The notes under the pieces are model-generated. The model had not been told where the DNA came from and did not search any database. It was given only the letters and a program-made list of their open reading frames with translations. DNA of 64,000 nucleotides from assembly GCF_041296385.1 (NCBI RefSeq), contig NC_091014.1:53586078-53650077 (forward strand). The letters run 5' to 3'. Numbering within the stretch: position 1 is the first letter of the stretch; each line of letters begins with the position of its first letter. Source of the stretch: Aphelocoma coerulescens (lineage: Eukaryota; Chordata; Aves; Passeriformes; Corvidae). Both the position numbers and the translations under genes were made by a program. This document shows, piece by piece, positions 52,980-64,000 of this stretch.

Positions 52980-54488
52980 TCACCCAGCACCCTCCGCCTT
53001 TCGGTAGGGGTTCTCCAGCAAGTAGCGGAACCGCTGGTAGTTCTTGAGCAGGTACTTGGGAGCATACATCTGCTCCTTGGGGTCGGCAGGAGGATACTCC
53101 TGCATAGTACCATCAAACCAGCCCCCAGTCCGGATCAGCTCCCGGATATAATTGAGGTCTCGTTTATCCTCGTAGTCACCCCAGCGGGGGAAGTCCCCAT
53201 TCTGGGCTGACACCAGTTTGAAGTAGATCCCCTCTGGGGTGAAACACCAGGAGCAGTGCCAGCCAGCAAAGTGGAGGGGGCTGCCCAGCGACCACTGCAC
53301 CAGGATGTGTCCTGTGCTGTTCTCATACTGCCGAAACCCAGGCATGGTGTAGTACTCACGGCGTCGCAAACGTATCCCATCGTTAGCATAGACGGCCTGG
53401 AGCATCCCCATGGTGCAGCCCGAGACCACCTCCAAGGTGCCCGGTTGCTTCCAGAAGAAGCCATAGAGCGACTTGCGCATGTGAAAGGCGAAGGGCTCCG
53501 TCCAGCCATCGTAGAGCTTGAGGAAGAGCACGCCATCGCGGGCTGGGATCTCATCAGCATCATCAATGATGAAGACGTCGTCTGGGCGCAGGTTGCGCAG
53601 GCGGGAGATGCCGTCCCGGGTGAGGAAGGTACGCAGGTAATCGTCAGCAATCCAGCCGTCCTGGCGGCCGCCAGGGGGAAAGTGGTCCAGGAAGACGTAG
53701 AGCACCTTGTGGCGGATGTAGTCGAAGGAGCCGTTGAGGAGCATCTCGCGGAACTTGAGGGGCCGCGGCTCTCCGTAGGCTGTGAAGTTGGACTCGCACA
53801 CCACGAAAGCATCCACCACGTCCCCCAGCTCATGGAAGCGGACATCCAGCAGGTCAAACTCGTGGTTGACGTTGATAGCATTGATGACCCGTCGGGGGAT
53901 CTCCCGCGGCACAAGGCGGTCCTTGGTGGGCAGGTTGGAGTACTGGACCACGGTGGGGACCCCGCAGCTGGGGCCGTGCCAGCCTGGCAGACACACACAC
54001 TCCACCCACTTGCGCCGCTTGGTTCCGCTGGCGCTCAGCGGCTTCCGAGCCGGCCGCCCTGAGGCTGCGCCATCCGCTCGCTCCTCCTGCCGACCTCCCA
54101 CGGGTGGCTTCTCCAACACCTTGGTGCCTGGCTTAAAGCAAACGCCACCGGCTTTGGTACGGACAAAGTATTCCATTGAGTCTTCTGGCAGGACGAACTC
54201 AACCTTGTGCAGCTCTTCGCTGGCTCTGCTGGGAGGCAGGGGCTGGAGCAAGGGGGAGTGGGAGTACAGGGGCGTGCGGAGGAACTCTGCACCCCCTGGC
54301 TCAGGGCTGACCTGAGGCGTGACAGGGGCATTGTTCCAGAAGAAGCTGGAGACGAGGTTGGGACTAAGCGAAGCCAGCTCCCTGGGGAAGGTGACATAGG
54401 AAAGGGCCTTGAGGAAGTGCAAGAAGGAGATGAGGCAGAGACCAGCCATGCAGAGAGTCAGAAAGAGTTTATGGCGTCTCATCTTCAT
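52980..54488 (-). CDS. MGAT3: MGAT3, beta-1,4-mannosyl-glycoprotein 4-beta-N-acetylglucosaminyltransferase (GnT-III)
   Basis: One uninterrupted coding exon, 502 aa (human about 533). The enzyme (GT17 family) adds bisecting GlcNAc to the core beta-mannose of N-glycans in the Golgi. It has a short basic cytosolic tail (MKMRRHK), one signal-anchor (about 8-27) and a Pro-rich stem with SPEPGG and LYSHSPLLQPLPP. A Cys-rich EGF-like stretch CVCLPGWHGPSC spans 164-175, and the catalytic domain follows from about 200. The acidic metal/nucleotide-sugar motif DDADE is at 309-313. N-glycosylation sites are at N234, N252 and N390. The ATG is 1 nt after an acceptor (TTCCACAG), so the 5' UTR is on upstream exons not identified here. 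The protein ends NPYRKAEGAG, about 30 residues short of human. The stop overlaps a donor-like GG/GTGAGG, so a missed terminal exon is possible. Confidence 0.97.
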   Translation of the reverse strand: MKMRRHKLFLTLCMAGLCLISFLHFLKALSYVTFPRELASLSPNLVSSFFWNNAPVTPQVSPEPGGAEFLRTPLYSHSPLLQPLPPSRASEELHKVEFVLPEDSMEYFVRTKAGGVCFKPGTKVLEKPPVGGRQEERADGAASGRPARKPLSASGTKRRKWVECVCLPGWHGPSCGVPTVVQYSNLPTKDRLVPREIPRRVINAINVNHEFDLLDVRFHELGDVVDAFVVCESNFTAYGEPRPLKFREMLLNGSFDYIRHKVLYVFLDHFPPGGRQDGWIADDYLRTFLTRDGISRLRNLRPDDVFIIDDADEIPARDGVLFLKLYDGWTEPFAFHMRKSLYGFFWKQPGTLEVVSGCTMGMLQAVYANDGIRLRRREYYTMPGFRQYENSTGHILVQWSLGSPLHFAGWHCSWCFTPEGIYFKLVSAQNGDFPRWGDYEDKRDLNYIRELIRTGGWFDGTMQEYPPADPKEQMYAPKYLLKNYQRFRYLLENPYRKAEGAG

Positions 54489-54928
54489 CCTGTGGAAGAG
54501 CCACGAAAAGGAAAGTCACATTCAATAGTTACTGAGGTGCAAAAGTTTACCACCATTAGAAAAACAGGCTGGGGAAGGCAGGAATGCTGGTCCAAATTCA
54601 GCATTCATTTAGAGACTTGACTCCAAGAACTACACCCCCATCCCCTGCCATCTTCAGTGAGCCTTTTGCTTCAACTGGGTTACACCAAGCTGAACTTCTG
54701 CTAGATCAGTCTCATAAATCCACAAAGACAAGAAAGGCACTGGCAACAGGGTAGAAAGACAGGAAATCCAGAATAACAGGAATTCGTGATCTAGTGAACT
54801 CACCACACTTGGCAGATTTGTCCCTATTCACTGATAGGAATTAAATGAATGTAAACCTCCTCAGAGGTGCATCACCAGAGAGGTGGGAGAAAATGAAGAG
54901 AGCCGAGAGCAGGAAGGGTGAGAGAACT

Positions 54929-54941
54929 GGGGGGGGGGGGG
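54929..54941. repeat. G homopolymer (13 bases)
   Basis: Thirteen consecutive G in the MGAT3 5' intron. Confidence 0.95.
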
Positions 54942-55475
54942 TGCATGGTTGAAACATGACCGGTGCAAGAGAGGCAGTTTTAAAGGACCAAGATCATTAG
55001 TCAGACTGCCAGAGGCAGCCTACACTCTCCAGATCCTTTCAGTGTTTGTTCAACACACACCCTAAAAAACCACCCTTGTTCTTAGGAAATACTACCCAAG
55101 TTCACATGGGGGACAGGAAAACAACAGTAAAATTAAGATCCTGTCACATCTTTCTTCTCCCACCTGTGATTCTCAAGTCCGCTATATCTCCATATGTTGC
55201 CTTTTGCTTTTCATTTTCTGTGGACCAGATGCTGAGGTTTTTCTGCATCTGGATCAAGCTGACAAAAATAAATGCCTAGCTGTCTCTGCCGGTAATACTG
55301 TGCCATCATGATGGATCCATGTCAGGCCAGGAAGAAGCCAGTGGTGCAGAGCCCTTCCCTCCAAACAACATGAAATATCACCTTCCTCCTCCCCTCCACC
55401 ACCTCCCCTCCTCCAGCCCAGGCAGGCAACACAGAGCTGCTGTCAGGCAGAGGAGTGATTGAAGAATACAATTCA

Positions 55476-55541
55476 GAAAAAGGACAAAAAAAAAAAACCC
55501 ACAAAAAACAAACAAAACCCCAAAAACCAAAAAAAACCCCT
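55476..55541. repeat. A/C-rich low-complexity tract
   Basis: Alternating A runs and CCC/CC blocks, without a constant unit. Confidence 0.85.
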
Positions 55542-58500
55542 AATCTCACACAATACTCCACCAAGGAAAAGTAGAAAAAAGGTGTTCACCATCTGCTGTT
55601 TAGGGAAAGGTAAGTTGGGGCAAAAATGGGCATGGGAAAAAGGTCATCCTAAAGTCTTTTTCAAGGCAGAGGCTGTCCCGGAGCACAACACCTTTCCTGC
55701 AGTGACAGATAGACAGAGGCAGAGATCCCCATGCATGCGACACATATCACTTCACCCCCTCTACCTGCTCCATTTTGGTGGCTCTCTCTCTAGTGCAGTC
55801 TCCCTTCCAGGGCCAAAGTTCCTGAGAGGCACCATCACTTACAAAGCTTCCACCTGGCACACGGTGGTGCCAGCAACACCCTCCCCGGAGGCAGTCCCTG
55901 CTCCTGGGGCTCACAGGGGAGCTGCCCCACACATGGCTGTCCCAAGGGCTCCTCAAGGCTGACACATGGGCAGGCGTGGGGGCAGAGGGAAGAAGAACCC
56001 AACCTGCTCCCACCACTTCACAGGGTATTAGGTAAAGTACAGCAAGGCATGCTTACTGATTAACTTGAGGAGAATTTCATACTAATGTGAAAAGTCATAA
56101 AGCATTTAGACAGATAGCAAACACCCAAAGGAAAACATATCTGGCTCTCCACAGATGGCTCTGACATGGACCCTGGGAGAGGGGTTGTCCACAGTTGTAC
56201 CTTACAGCTCAGCAATAGCATTTCTGGACACTTGGCAGTCACTTTTATTAGTGGAAGTCACCATCCACTGACATTGTCCCCAGTGCTCGGGTGGCAGGCC
56301 AAGGAGTCCCAGATTAAGCTCTGACTGAAGGACTGCAAGCCTGAAGCTGGTAGAAAAGTTATCGCATGGCCATGGGAGGGGAAAATATTGAAAGAAAAAC
56401 AAGAAAAAGAAGAGAGAGCTTGATTGTATTGGTTAATGTTTAGTAGGTGTTTTGATACACTTTGCCACAACACAAGTCAGCAGCAGGGCAGGGTGCTGGC
56501 TCTGGGTGCCAATGGGAGACCATCTTGTTGGGCAGGTGGAAAGGGAGGAAATGGTGGCTCTCCTCAGGGGGCTATGCTAGGGCAGACCCTCAACTCCAGC
56601 ACCCATCCACCACAGCTCCACAGTCCGACTTCACACGCCCGGTCACAGCCCAGCTAGTGGGAGGTCACCTTTGTGGTGGGCCCAGGCATGATGGGGCTGG
56701 ATATTCTTCTGTTAAAAGTCATAAAGGATCATCTGGGGGCTTGCTGTCAAGCTTTCTCCATGGGGCAAAACAAGAGGCTGCAGAAAACCCCATGAGCATC
56801 TCATTGTATCCATGATATTTTTTCTTCCTTAAGGCTCTGTTAATGTCTTGCAGAAGCAGCAAGATCACTTGTAAGGTAGAGGAATACTCAGTGCCTTTTC
56901 CTTGCACATCACCAGTTTTGACGCCGTCTTGAAGAGTGGGGAAGAGAAGAGCACAAGGAAGCCAAAACCCCACTAAATTAGCAGTGACTGGCTGTCAGGA
57001 GAAAGTGTCCCTCACTGGTAAATGGGTATAGCTTTCTCCAGTCGGATGCCTGGTGACTACTCCAAGGCATTACTTCCAGACACCAGGCTGCTCTCTAAGA
57101 CACTGAAACCTGGGCAAAATGAACAGCTGAGCTGCTCCAATCCCACCAGCTGCCAGGAAATGCTGGTTTCACTCTAGCTCCTACAGGACACACAAATGCA
57201 GGGCAGCCAGCTTCCTCTGGGCCAGCCCAGGGCTGAAGGCAAGTGCTGAAGGAATCGCACAAAGGCACATCATCTTTGTCTCAGATGGCCTCGATGCTCT
57301 GCATGCCACGGTAAATTCCCAGACAAAAAGCCGTAACTCTTGACATGCAACAAACTGCTCCACTTTCTGAGATGTAGTGTGCTGTGTCAACATAGCAGGA
57401 CACATGGTTTTAGGAAGCATTGCATATTTTCCTCACTTGACATTTGCATACATCAGTATCTGTCAGGCTCAGCATGTGGCTCTGCAGCTCTTCACCCACG
57501 GGCACAACGAGCTCTGCCTCCGTTCCTGCGCAGGGCTGGTGTGCACAGCCCTCCCCGGCAAGCTGGCCCTGCAGTACCCTCTGCTGTTCCACTGCTGACA
57601 TGGCCCAGGAGGCATTTTTCACTGCTCAGCTGGCTTTGTTAGGGAGTGGGAACACAAACCCATTTCCTAACCCCTCCTGGAAGAGGGGAAGCAAAGAAGC
57701 AAGGTGTGTCCTTTTCAAAATCTCTTCCCTGGGAACCACCTTCATTCTCACATGCCAGGGATTCTTCTGCCAGGGAGTGGAGAACACTCACGCACCCTTG
57801 GGTGAGCCAAGACACTAAATACCATCAGTCATGTATCCGTTCCCATATCCTCTGATCAGCCTGCAGTGAAAGATGTGTCTGGTGGCAGCTAGTTGGAGAC
57901 AAAGGCCAGCAAGGGAGGGATTACCTACCCTCCCCATCCAAAACATTAACATGTGGTGGAAATGGGAAAGGAGGTACCTTGCCTGAGGGAGACATCTACG
58001 TTTGTCACAGAAGAGCCCAGCTGCTCCAACACAAAGCAGCCATCAGTGACCAGGAGCACAGAAAACAGCAAGAAGAGGTATTTCCCTTCTGACAATTTTG
58101 ACTGAGGAAGACAAGAAAAAGTCAACTTTATCTCCAGGAGAGTGATCAAGTTGCTGTCAGGTTAAAAACAGCAGCAAGAAAAGCTTTAATGTTCAAGTAG
58201 AAGAAAAAGCCTGAAGTGGTATGGACAGTCAGCTCCATTAAGACAAACTCTTTAGGGAACGCATAGTTATAAACCACTTTAGCAACACTCAGTGCTGTAA
58301 AGACAAGCTGGAAGCTTCTTTTTGTAAGGGATCCCTTTGATATTTCCTTGCTTGAAGTTCTGTCTCTACCATGCAGGGGAAGAGCTTTCAGAAAAGGAGG
58401 AAAGCCAGAAGTGTTATGCACATGAGTTATCCCCAGGCACCTCTTACCATTTTAGTGACCAGTTGATTTATACCATCCTGAAATAATATACCTATTTTTC

Positions 58501-61500
58501 AAGAAGCCAGAGAGCAAGATATGCACTGATAAGAGCTGGCAGTTCACCAGCCTCAATGTTCTCTTCTGGAGAACACTGGCAAGAGGCCACACAACAGGCT
58601 GCTGGATACAGGCTACCCTGTCTTGTTAGGGCATGGGACTCAAGACTCCTTAGACCTCTCCCATGGTTACAGGGAAAAAGCAGCTGTGGAGAACAAGTCA
58701 GAGCAGAAGCTTCTGGTTCTCCCCTGATACCAAAATGCTCATCTCCTCTGCTTAAAGTTATCCCTTAACACCCATGCAGAAACATATTTGCAGATCACTC
58801 AGACACTTCAACACAAAGCAACAATTCAAATTAGAATTGCTTTCACATGGCAGATTAAAACCCAGTATGACTTCCATCCCCCACTCCACACTGAGGGCCC
58901 AACTCTCTCATTGCTCCAGCTAGAGGCAAATGGAACAGGCTCCACATTTCTGGAGTACTAGGTCTACCTGGCATCCCCAAGCGCAGGAACCACAGCAGGC
59001 ATCAGAGCCACAAGGCCTCTAAACTCTCTAAAAATCTCAAGTTACTTTTGTCCTGCAAACATCCACAGGAGGAGAAACCGTAAAACTTAGTATTTGTCAA
59101 CAATTAAAACAAGCTCAGGGACAGCAGGACTGCGCTTTGCTTAAGGGTAGGAAAAGAAGATTATCCTACATTGCAGGAAAATCTGAGAGAAGCAGGACGT
59201 AGCAGAAGGCAGCTAGGGCTCAGCATCTCTCTCACATGAAGGATGCCACAGTGTTTTTGGGGCTACAAGGACATCAGCAAGAAGCTCTAGCAGTCACAGC
59301 ACAAGGTGTTTTGAATGTAAGCAGGTCCATATCGGCTTCCCTTCAAGTTCCAAGGACAGAATACAACATTCTTCTGTGTCCTTCATCAAGAGCTGCTGCC
59401 CACAGCACTAATGCAAAACAGCAATACCTCACACTCCGTGTTTCCTTTGCAGCCTCGAGGCATCTGACCACAAGGTGCCACTGACCTGCTGCCAGCCCAA
59501 ACAGCTGGATTGAGCCATCCAGCAGAGTCACTCTCCAAGCAAGGTCAGGTTGAGGGAGAGCAAGGCTCTGTCCCAAGCACCTTCCCTTCATTTCTGCAGG
59601 GAGGTAAGAAGAGTGATAAGGTAACCACTCAAGAGCACACCACCATAACTTCCATTTGCCTCCCAGAGCTGCCATCCACGCACCAGTAACAGGTCTCATC
59701 AAGTCAGAAAGAAAACTGGATTGAGGAAAAAAGATAGCTAAAGGCTGAATCTACACAAAACTAAGGTGAGGTTGGCCAGGGAAGGGTGACAGCACAGCAC
59801 AAAGAAAGGCACTACCTTCCCCGGAAGACAAGCACAGGATGTACATGTTAACCACAAGCCTCCAGATTGCATGCAAGACCCTGTTAAGTCTCAACAGACC
59901 TGCAGCATCTACAGTCAAAACCCAAACAAACCAGGTGTCTCTTTTGTGCATTCTTCTAGGAGACCAAGTGCCCCACAGCAGCAGCTACTATCTGCTGCAC
60001 ACAGAAGCTAGGATGAATGCAACACAAAACCTCCAGCTTTTTCAGCACTGTGGCTGCTCACATCTTCACCTCTGCAAGCACAGTACCTCCAGACTCCACA
60101 CCTTCCATGGGCTTTCACTGTTTCATCGTTCTCTCAAGTGTCTTCTCCTGCTCTTCAGTGGACTAAGCCCTGGTTATTTTAGATGCCACACCTCCAGTCG
60201 CAGCGACACAGCTGCACACTGTCAGACAAAGCAGCTCTTAACCCTCTCTACAGAACACATGGCACCTGGAGATAAAGTGGTCTTTGTTGACAGGATTTTG
60301 TCTCAAGACTCATCTTCCAGAAGTCAGAAGAACAGACTAACACCTGAAGACCTTCAGAGTCCATTATAAAACCCTCCACTCAGACTGTTCTTACTGTAGC
60401 TACCATATTACTAATAGCAGCATAATTATATAATTCCCCAACCCCCGTTTAAAAGAAGATCTCAGAGAAGACTAGAAAACTCTAGTGAAATCCAGTAATG
60501 GCCTAAAGACACCAATTTAATTTTATCCAAGAAGTACTTGAACGTCACAAGGGTGCAGTACTGCATGCTAAAGGAAAGCTGGATTTCCAACTCCACTGGA
60601 ATCTATCAAATATTCTTCTCAGTATCCTTCAGATATGCTGGGCTCCCTTGTAGCTAATCTCCTCTCTCCACTTAAATCCAGTCTCACCATAGGAATTTCC
60701 ACAGCTTCAGAGATGCTTCTGCACACTGTAATCCTTCACAGGCTCTCAGAAGGAGCACCTTTAATTTCTCAGCGTCACTAGTCTAAGTGCTCTTTCCGCT
60801 AAAGGAGAAGCAGCGGCTCTCTCCCTCACTTCTGCCTGATATCCTGGAAGGCTACTCTTCCTCAACCCTGCTTATTGCCTCCTCAAAACATCTGGTTCCA
60901 CGAAGTCTGCTGTGATGGCCCTGGAGATTGCATCACCACTTGGCTCCAAGGTTGGGCCTCTCTGGACATCAGAGGGCGAGCTGAGGCATTGCTCATTGCA
61001 CTCACCCAGGATGCAAGGCCCTTCTCCCAGACAAACACGGGACTGCTGCTGCTCCAGCAGCACAGCAGTCAGTCACTACAAAACAGAGCTGGTTAGGACT
61101 TCTGCTTATTAATATTGGTATCTTACAGGGAAGGAATGCTCCATCACGAGGAATAGGAAAGGGAAAAGGGACAACACTACACAAAAAAGCAACTTACGTC
61201 TTCAGACAGACCGTGGGGTAATCAAAGAAGTATGCAAGATCTCCTTGCTAGTCTTGATGCCTTGCAGAGAGTGACAGGTCAAAAGCATGTTGTCCCAGGA
61301 CAAAATCAAATCATGCTTTCAGAGATTTCAAGTAAGGCATGTGACAACACAGGCTGTTGTGTCAGAGGTTCTCCCCCCTCACTCACCACCATCACAGCTT
61401 ACCCATCCCTCAGTTGTCAGTTGTATGAATTCAAGTTGTCAATCACATGAAAGTCTGCTTTTACAGCCATATCAGCAGCAGATCTAACTGGGTTAAAAAT

Positions 61501-64000
61501 AAAGTTGAAGGAAACACCTAGGCATGGGAACGAGCAGCTGACCAGCAGAAACTTTCTAAATTATTTCACCAGTTCACTTCTGATCAGAACATGTAGATGT
61601 AGATGCATCCTCAGACACTCAAAATCACAGGACAGTAGGCACTGTTCATCTAACCAAATCTCCAACAAGGCACCCTTTTAACCACCATAAGCTCACTAAT
61701 TCTTCCCAGCAGCATCAGAGAAGGAGCACATCTCAAGGAGGCAACTGGAAGAACCAGCAGCAGCAGGTAACTGCTTCCAGTGCAGATCCTGGCAGGCACT
61801 CCATGTAGGCCAAGCAAGTGGAGTACAAGCCACAAATCCTGAGAACAGCTCCAAGATGAACAGTCCAGATTAACCTCAGGCCTGCGGGTCCATGGGTGAA
61901 GAGCACGTGGCAGACACGCCAGATGAGGCGCACAAACCCTGTGCAAAGGAAGCAGGAGAATCCCTGGGGACTGTGTGACAGCCCAAGCAACAGGGAGGCA
62001 CAGGTTGAACAACTCAGAGGAAGGTGAAGTGGGTGCCCTGTGGGCCTGGAGCGAGGCACTTAAAAGAGGAAGGAGGCAAGAAACACTTGATGCCATGGTG
62101 ATGGGTGAAGTGCACAGACCCACGCAGGCAGGAGAAACCACGTTAACTCCAGCTATTTTTGAAGCGGGTGGCAGTTGTTTGTGCATGCCCAGGATAAAAG
62201 CTCTCCAAGATGGATTGAGGAGGGGCATAATTAAGCCCCAGGAAGACAATAAACAAAGCAAGGCCATGGAATAGCAGCAAGATCCTAGCGGCCAGGAGAA
62301 GAGCTGGCCCTCCATCCCCACCCTCTTCCCTCCCCCATCCATCACCAACTACTTGGGGTTTGGCAGTGTGCTCACTTTCCCACAGTAGCCGATCTATTAC
62401 TGTTTGGAAGAGCCTCTTCCTTCCCCTCCTCCCCTCCTTTTCAGGCCACAGGGGTCCTGCTTGGCAGCCCCCGGATCCCCCTCTACTCTGAATATCTGGT
62501 GACCAGCCAATCCCATGCAAAGAGCATTAACCCCTCTTCACCAGGAACAGCCAGAGAAACCTGACTCCATGCTGAGAGGTTTCTCCAGGGTGTCTCTCCC
62601 TCCTCTCCTCCCCTTTCCCAACCCCCCCGCTGCTCATTCTCTAGCCTGTTTCCCCCCCTTTCCTTTCATTTCTCAAAAACTAACTCCAGCCCAGGGAGTG
62701 TCACATCTTCCCGAGAATGTTACACAAGCCCATGGGAATTTTTCTTGGACCACGAACAGACCCTTATTTATTTGTCTCTTCTGCCTTTGTTCTTCATTTC
62801 CTCTTTCAAGACTTAGGCAAGACCTCAACACAGGGCTGCCTGGATCCCCCGCTGCCACTTCACTTTGTTATTATTTTCAGAAAGAAAGTGCTGATAGGCA
62901 GAGAGCTCTTCAATGCCTTGCCCCAAGGCAGGAGTAAGTCAGCCCAGACTCCCACCTCTGGGGTGGACAAAGGGCATGAGCTCAGGGGCTCTGGCTTGCA
63001 GAGACAACCCCCTGCTTATGTTATCCTTCTGACTGCAGCATCACAGCCCCTCAGATTAAATCCCCACGAATCAATTCCGCAGTCACGGCTCTATGCCGGT
63101 AACAGGCATATGGTACCACAAAAAGGGGCAGTTTCCCAGAATGAAATCAAAAGCCTCCTAATGCACTTAACTCAGGGTCACATAAATCTCTCTTCTACCT
63201 CCCACAGACAACTGGACCTTGTTTACAGGCATTGCAGCAGGCCTGGGTCTCAACAATATGTTTACTACTTCTGCACAAACATTCCCTTTCACTAAGCAAA
63301 ACAGTACCCTGATCTTCAGAATTATCTGAGCAGAAACAACTGGGAGCAGGTCTGTGGGGAAAGAGGGAGAAAGTCTATGTTCATCACCAAAATCAAATGC
63401 CATCCCACACATCACACAGATTTGGGGACCACTTGTCTTCACATTCTTGCTTTAGGTTGCATTATTTCTTGAGCAGGATGAGGAGGAATTTTGTGTTTAA
63501 CCAGTTGCTGATGCCCCTGACAAGAGGCAAAACCATTTGATGAAAGAATGGGGTTTTTTCAGGCTGAAGAGCCCAAGAAGCAGGCCAGGGCAAGGTGGGA
63601 CAGCACAGCTTGTCCAGGGAATATACAGTGATTGTCTGTTCAACTCTGCCCCAAACACAAAAGCCATAAGTGGAAACTGCAAATAAAAACAGGGAAGCTG
63701 AGCATTTCTGCTCAACTGTACAACAGACAGAGCAGTTTACTACCACAATCACTTGATTACAGGCCAGGTTTCTTTCCTTCTCCACCCTCAGCCATTTTCC
63801 TCCCCTTTCAGGTCTTCAGTAACACAAACATTTACATTGAACTGTATTTCTGAGAAGTCAGCTGCCACAAAGAGGTCAAAAAGGAAGGAAAGGAGAAAGA
63901 TAGAACTAATGTGTAAGCACATTATGAAAATTGGTATTGAACAAGAAGGACGTGTAGTGCAGGAGGGAGCTGTGGTCACATTGAAGTCAACAGGACAAGC

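Larger units (their letters stand above)
54490..64000. other. MGAT3 upstream or intron 1 sequence, no exon recognised
   Basis: An MGAT3 acceptor ends at 54490, so this is intron at least in its left part. No CpG island or 5' exon could be picked out to the window end. A G13 run lies at 54929-54941 and an A/C-rich tract at 55476-55541. By synteny TAB1 should lie beyond 64000. Confidence 0.5.

Noticed and set aside
53135..54062. Out-of-frame (287 codons) and antisense (268 codons) frames in MGAT3
   Set aside because: Shadows of a GC-rich, highly conserved coding exon; no independent start context or family match.

Overview
The window looks like avian nuclear DNA. Single-copy genes are split by GT-AG introns, intergenic DNA is long and AT-rich, and CpG-rich promoter islands stand out. 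CR1-type LINE ends and endogenous-retrovirus LTR-like sequence are scattered through it. Four vertebrate genes can be reconstructed by splicing: RPS19BP1 (plus strand), ATF4, MIEF1 and MGAT3 (all minus strand). This is the human 22q13.1 order (MGAT3-MIEF1-ATF4-RPS19BP1) read in reverse, so the block is conserved synteny. The species is not determined; the repeats fit a bird.

Layout: 1-6480 is non-genic, with an ERV/LTR-like and tandem-repeat patch at about 4980-6365. RPS19BP1 occupies 6783-8845 (4 coding exons, 140 aa), with a CR1 fragment just upstream and a duplicated CCCAT minisatellite in intron 2. The 8.9-17.2 kb gap holds a CR1 tail and one GC-rich, exon-like islet. ATF4 (coding 17317-18921, 5' exon near 19870-20075) encodes 355 aa and keeps the two regulatory uORFs known from mammals. 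About 13 kb of intergenic DNA follows. MIEF1 (coding 33644-38281, 464 aa) has a separate 5' exon carrying a conserved 70-aa LYR microprotein ORF (39798-40010) and a CpG-island promoter near 40.2-40.5 kb. CR1 relics and non-coding DNA fill 40.6-52.9 kb. The MGAT3 coding exon is 52980-54488 (502 aa). The remainder to 64000 has no recognisable exon and is probably MGAT3 intron 1 or upstream DNA.

Functionally the genes are neighbours, not a pathway. ATF4 is the integrated-stress-response transcription factor. MIEF1 is a mitochondrial outer-membrane receptor for DRP1. The MIEF1 uORF product belongs to the family linked to mitoribosome assembly. RPS19BP1 (AROS) is a nucleolar RPS19/SIRT1 partner. 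MGAT3 makes bisecting GlcNAc in the Golgi. ATF4 and MIEF1 are adjacent and both carry translated-uORF leader architectures. I found no clearly new multi-gene system. The most interesting items are the uORF leaders, a recursive-splice-like junction at the MIEF1 start codon, the duplicated G4-prone repeat in RPS19BP1, and an unexplained exon-like islet at about 11.77-12.06 kb.
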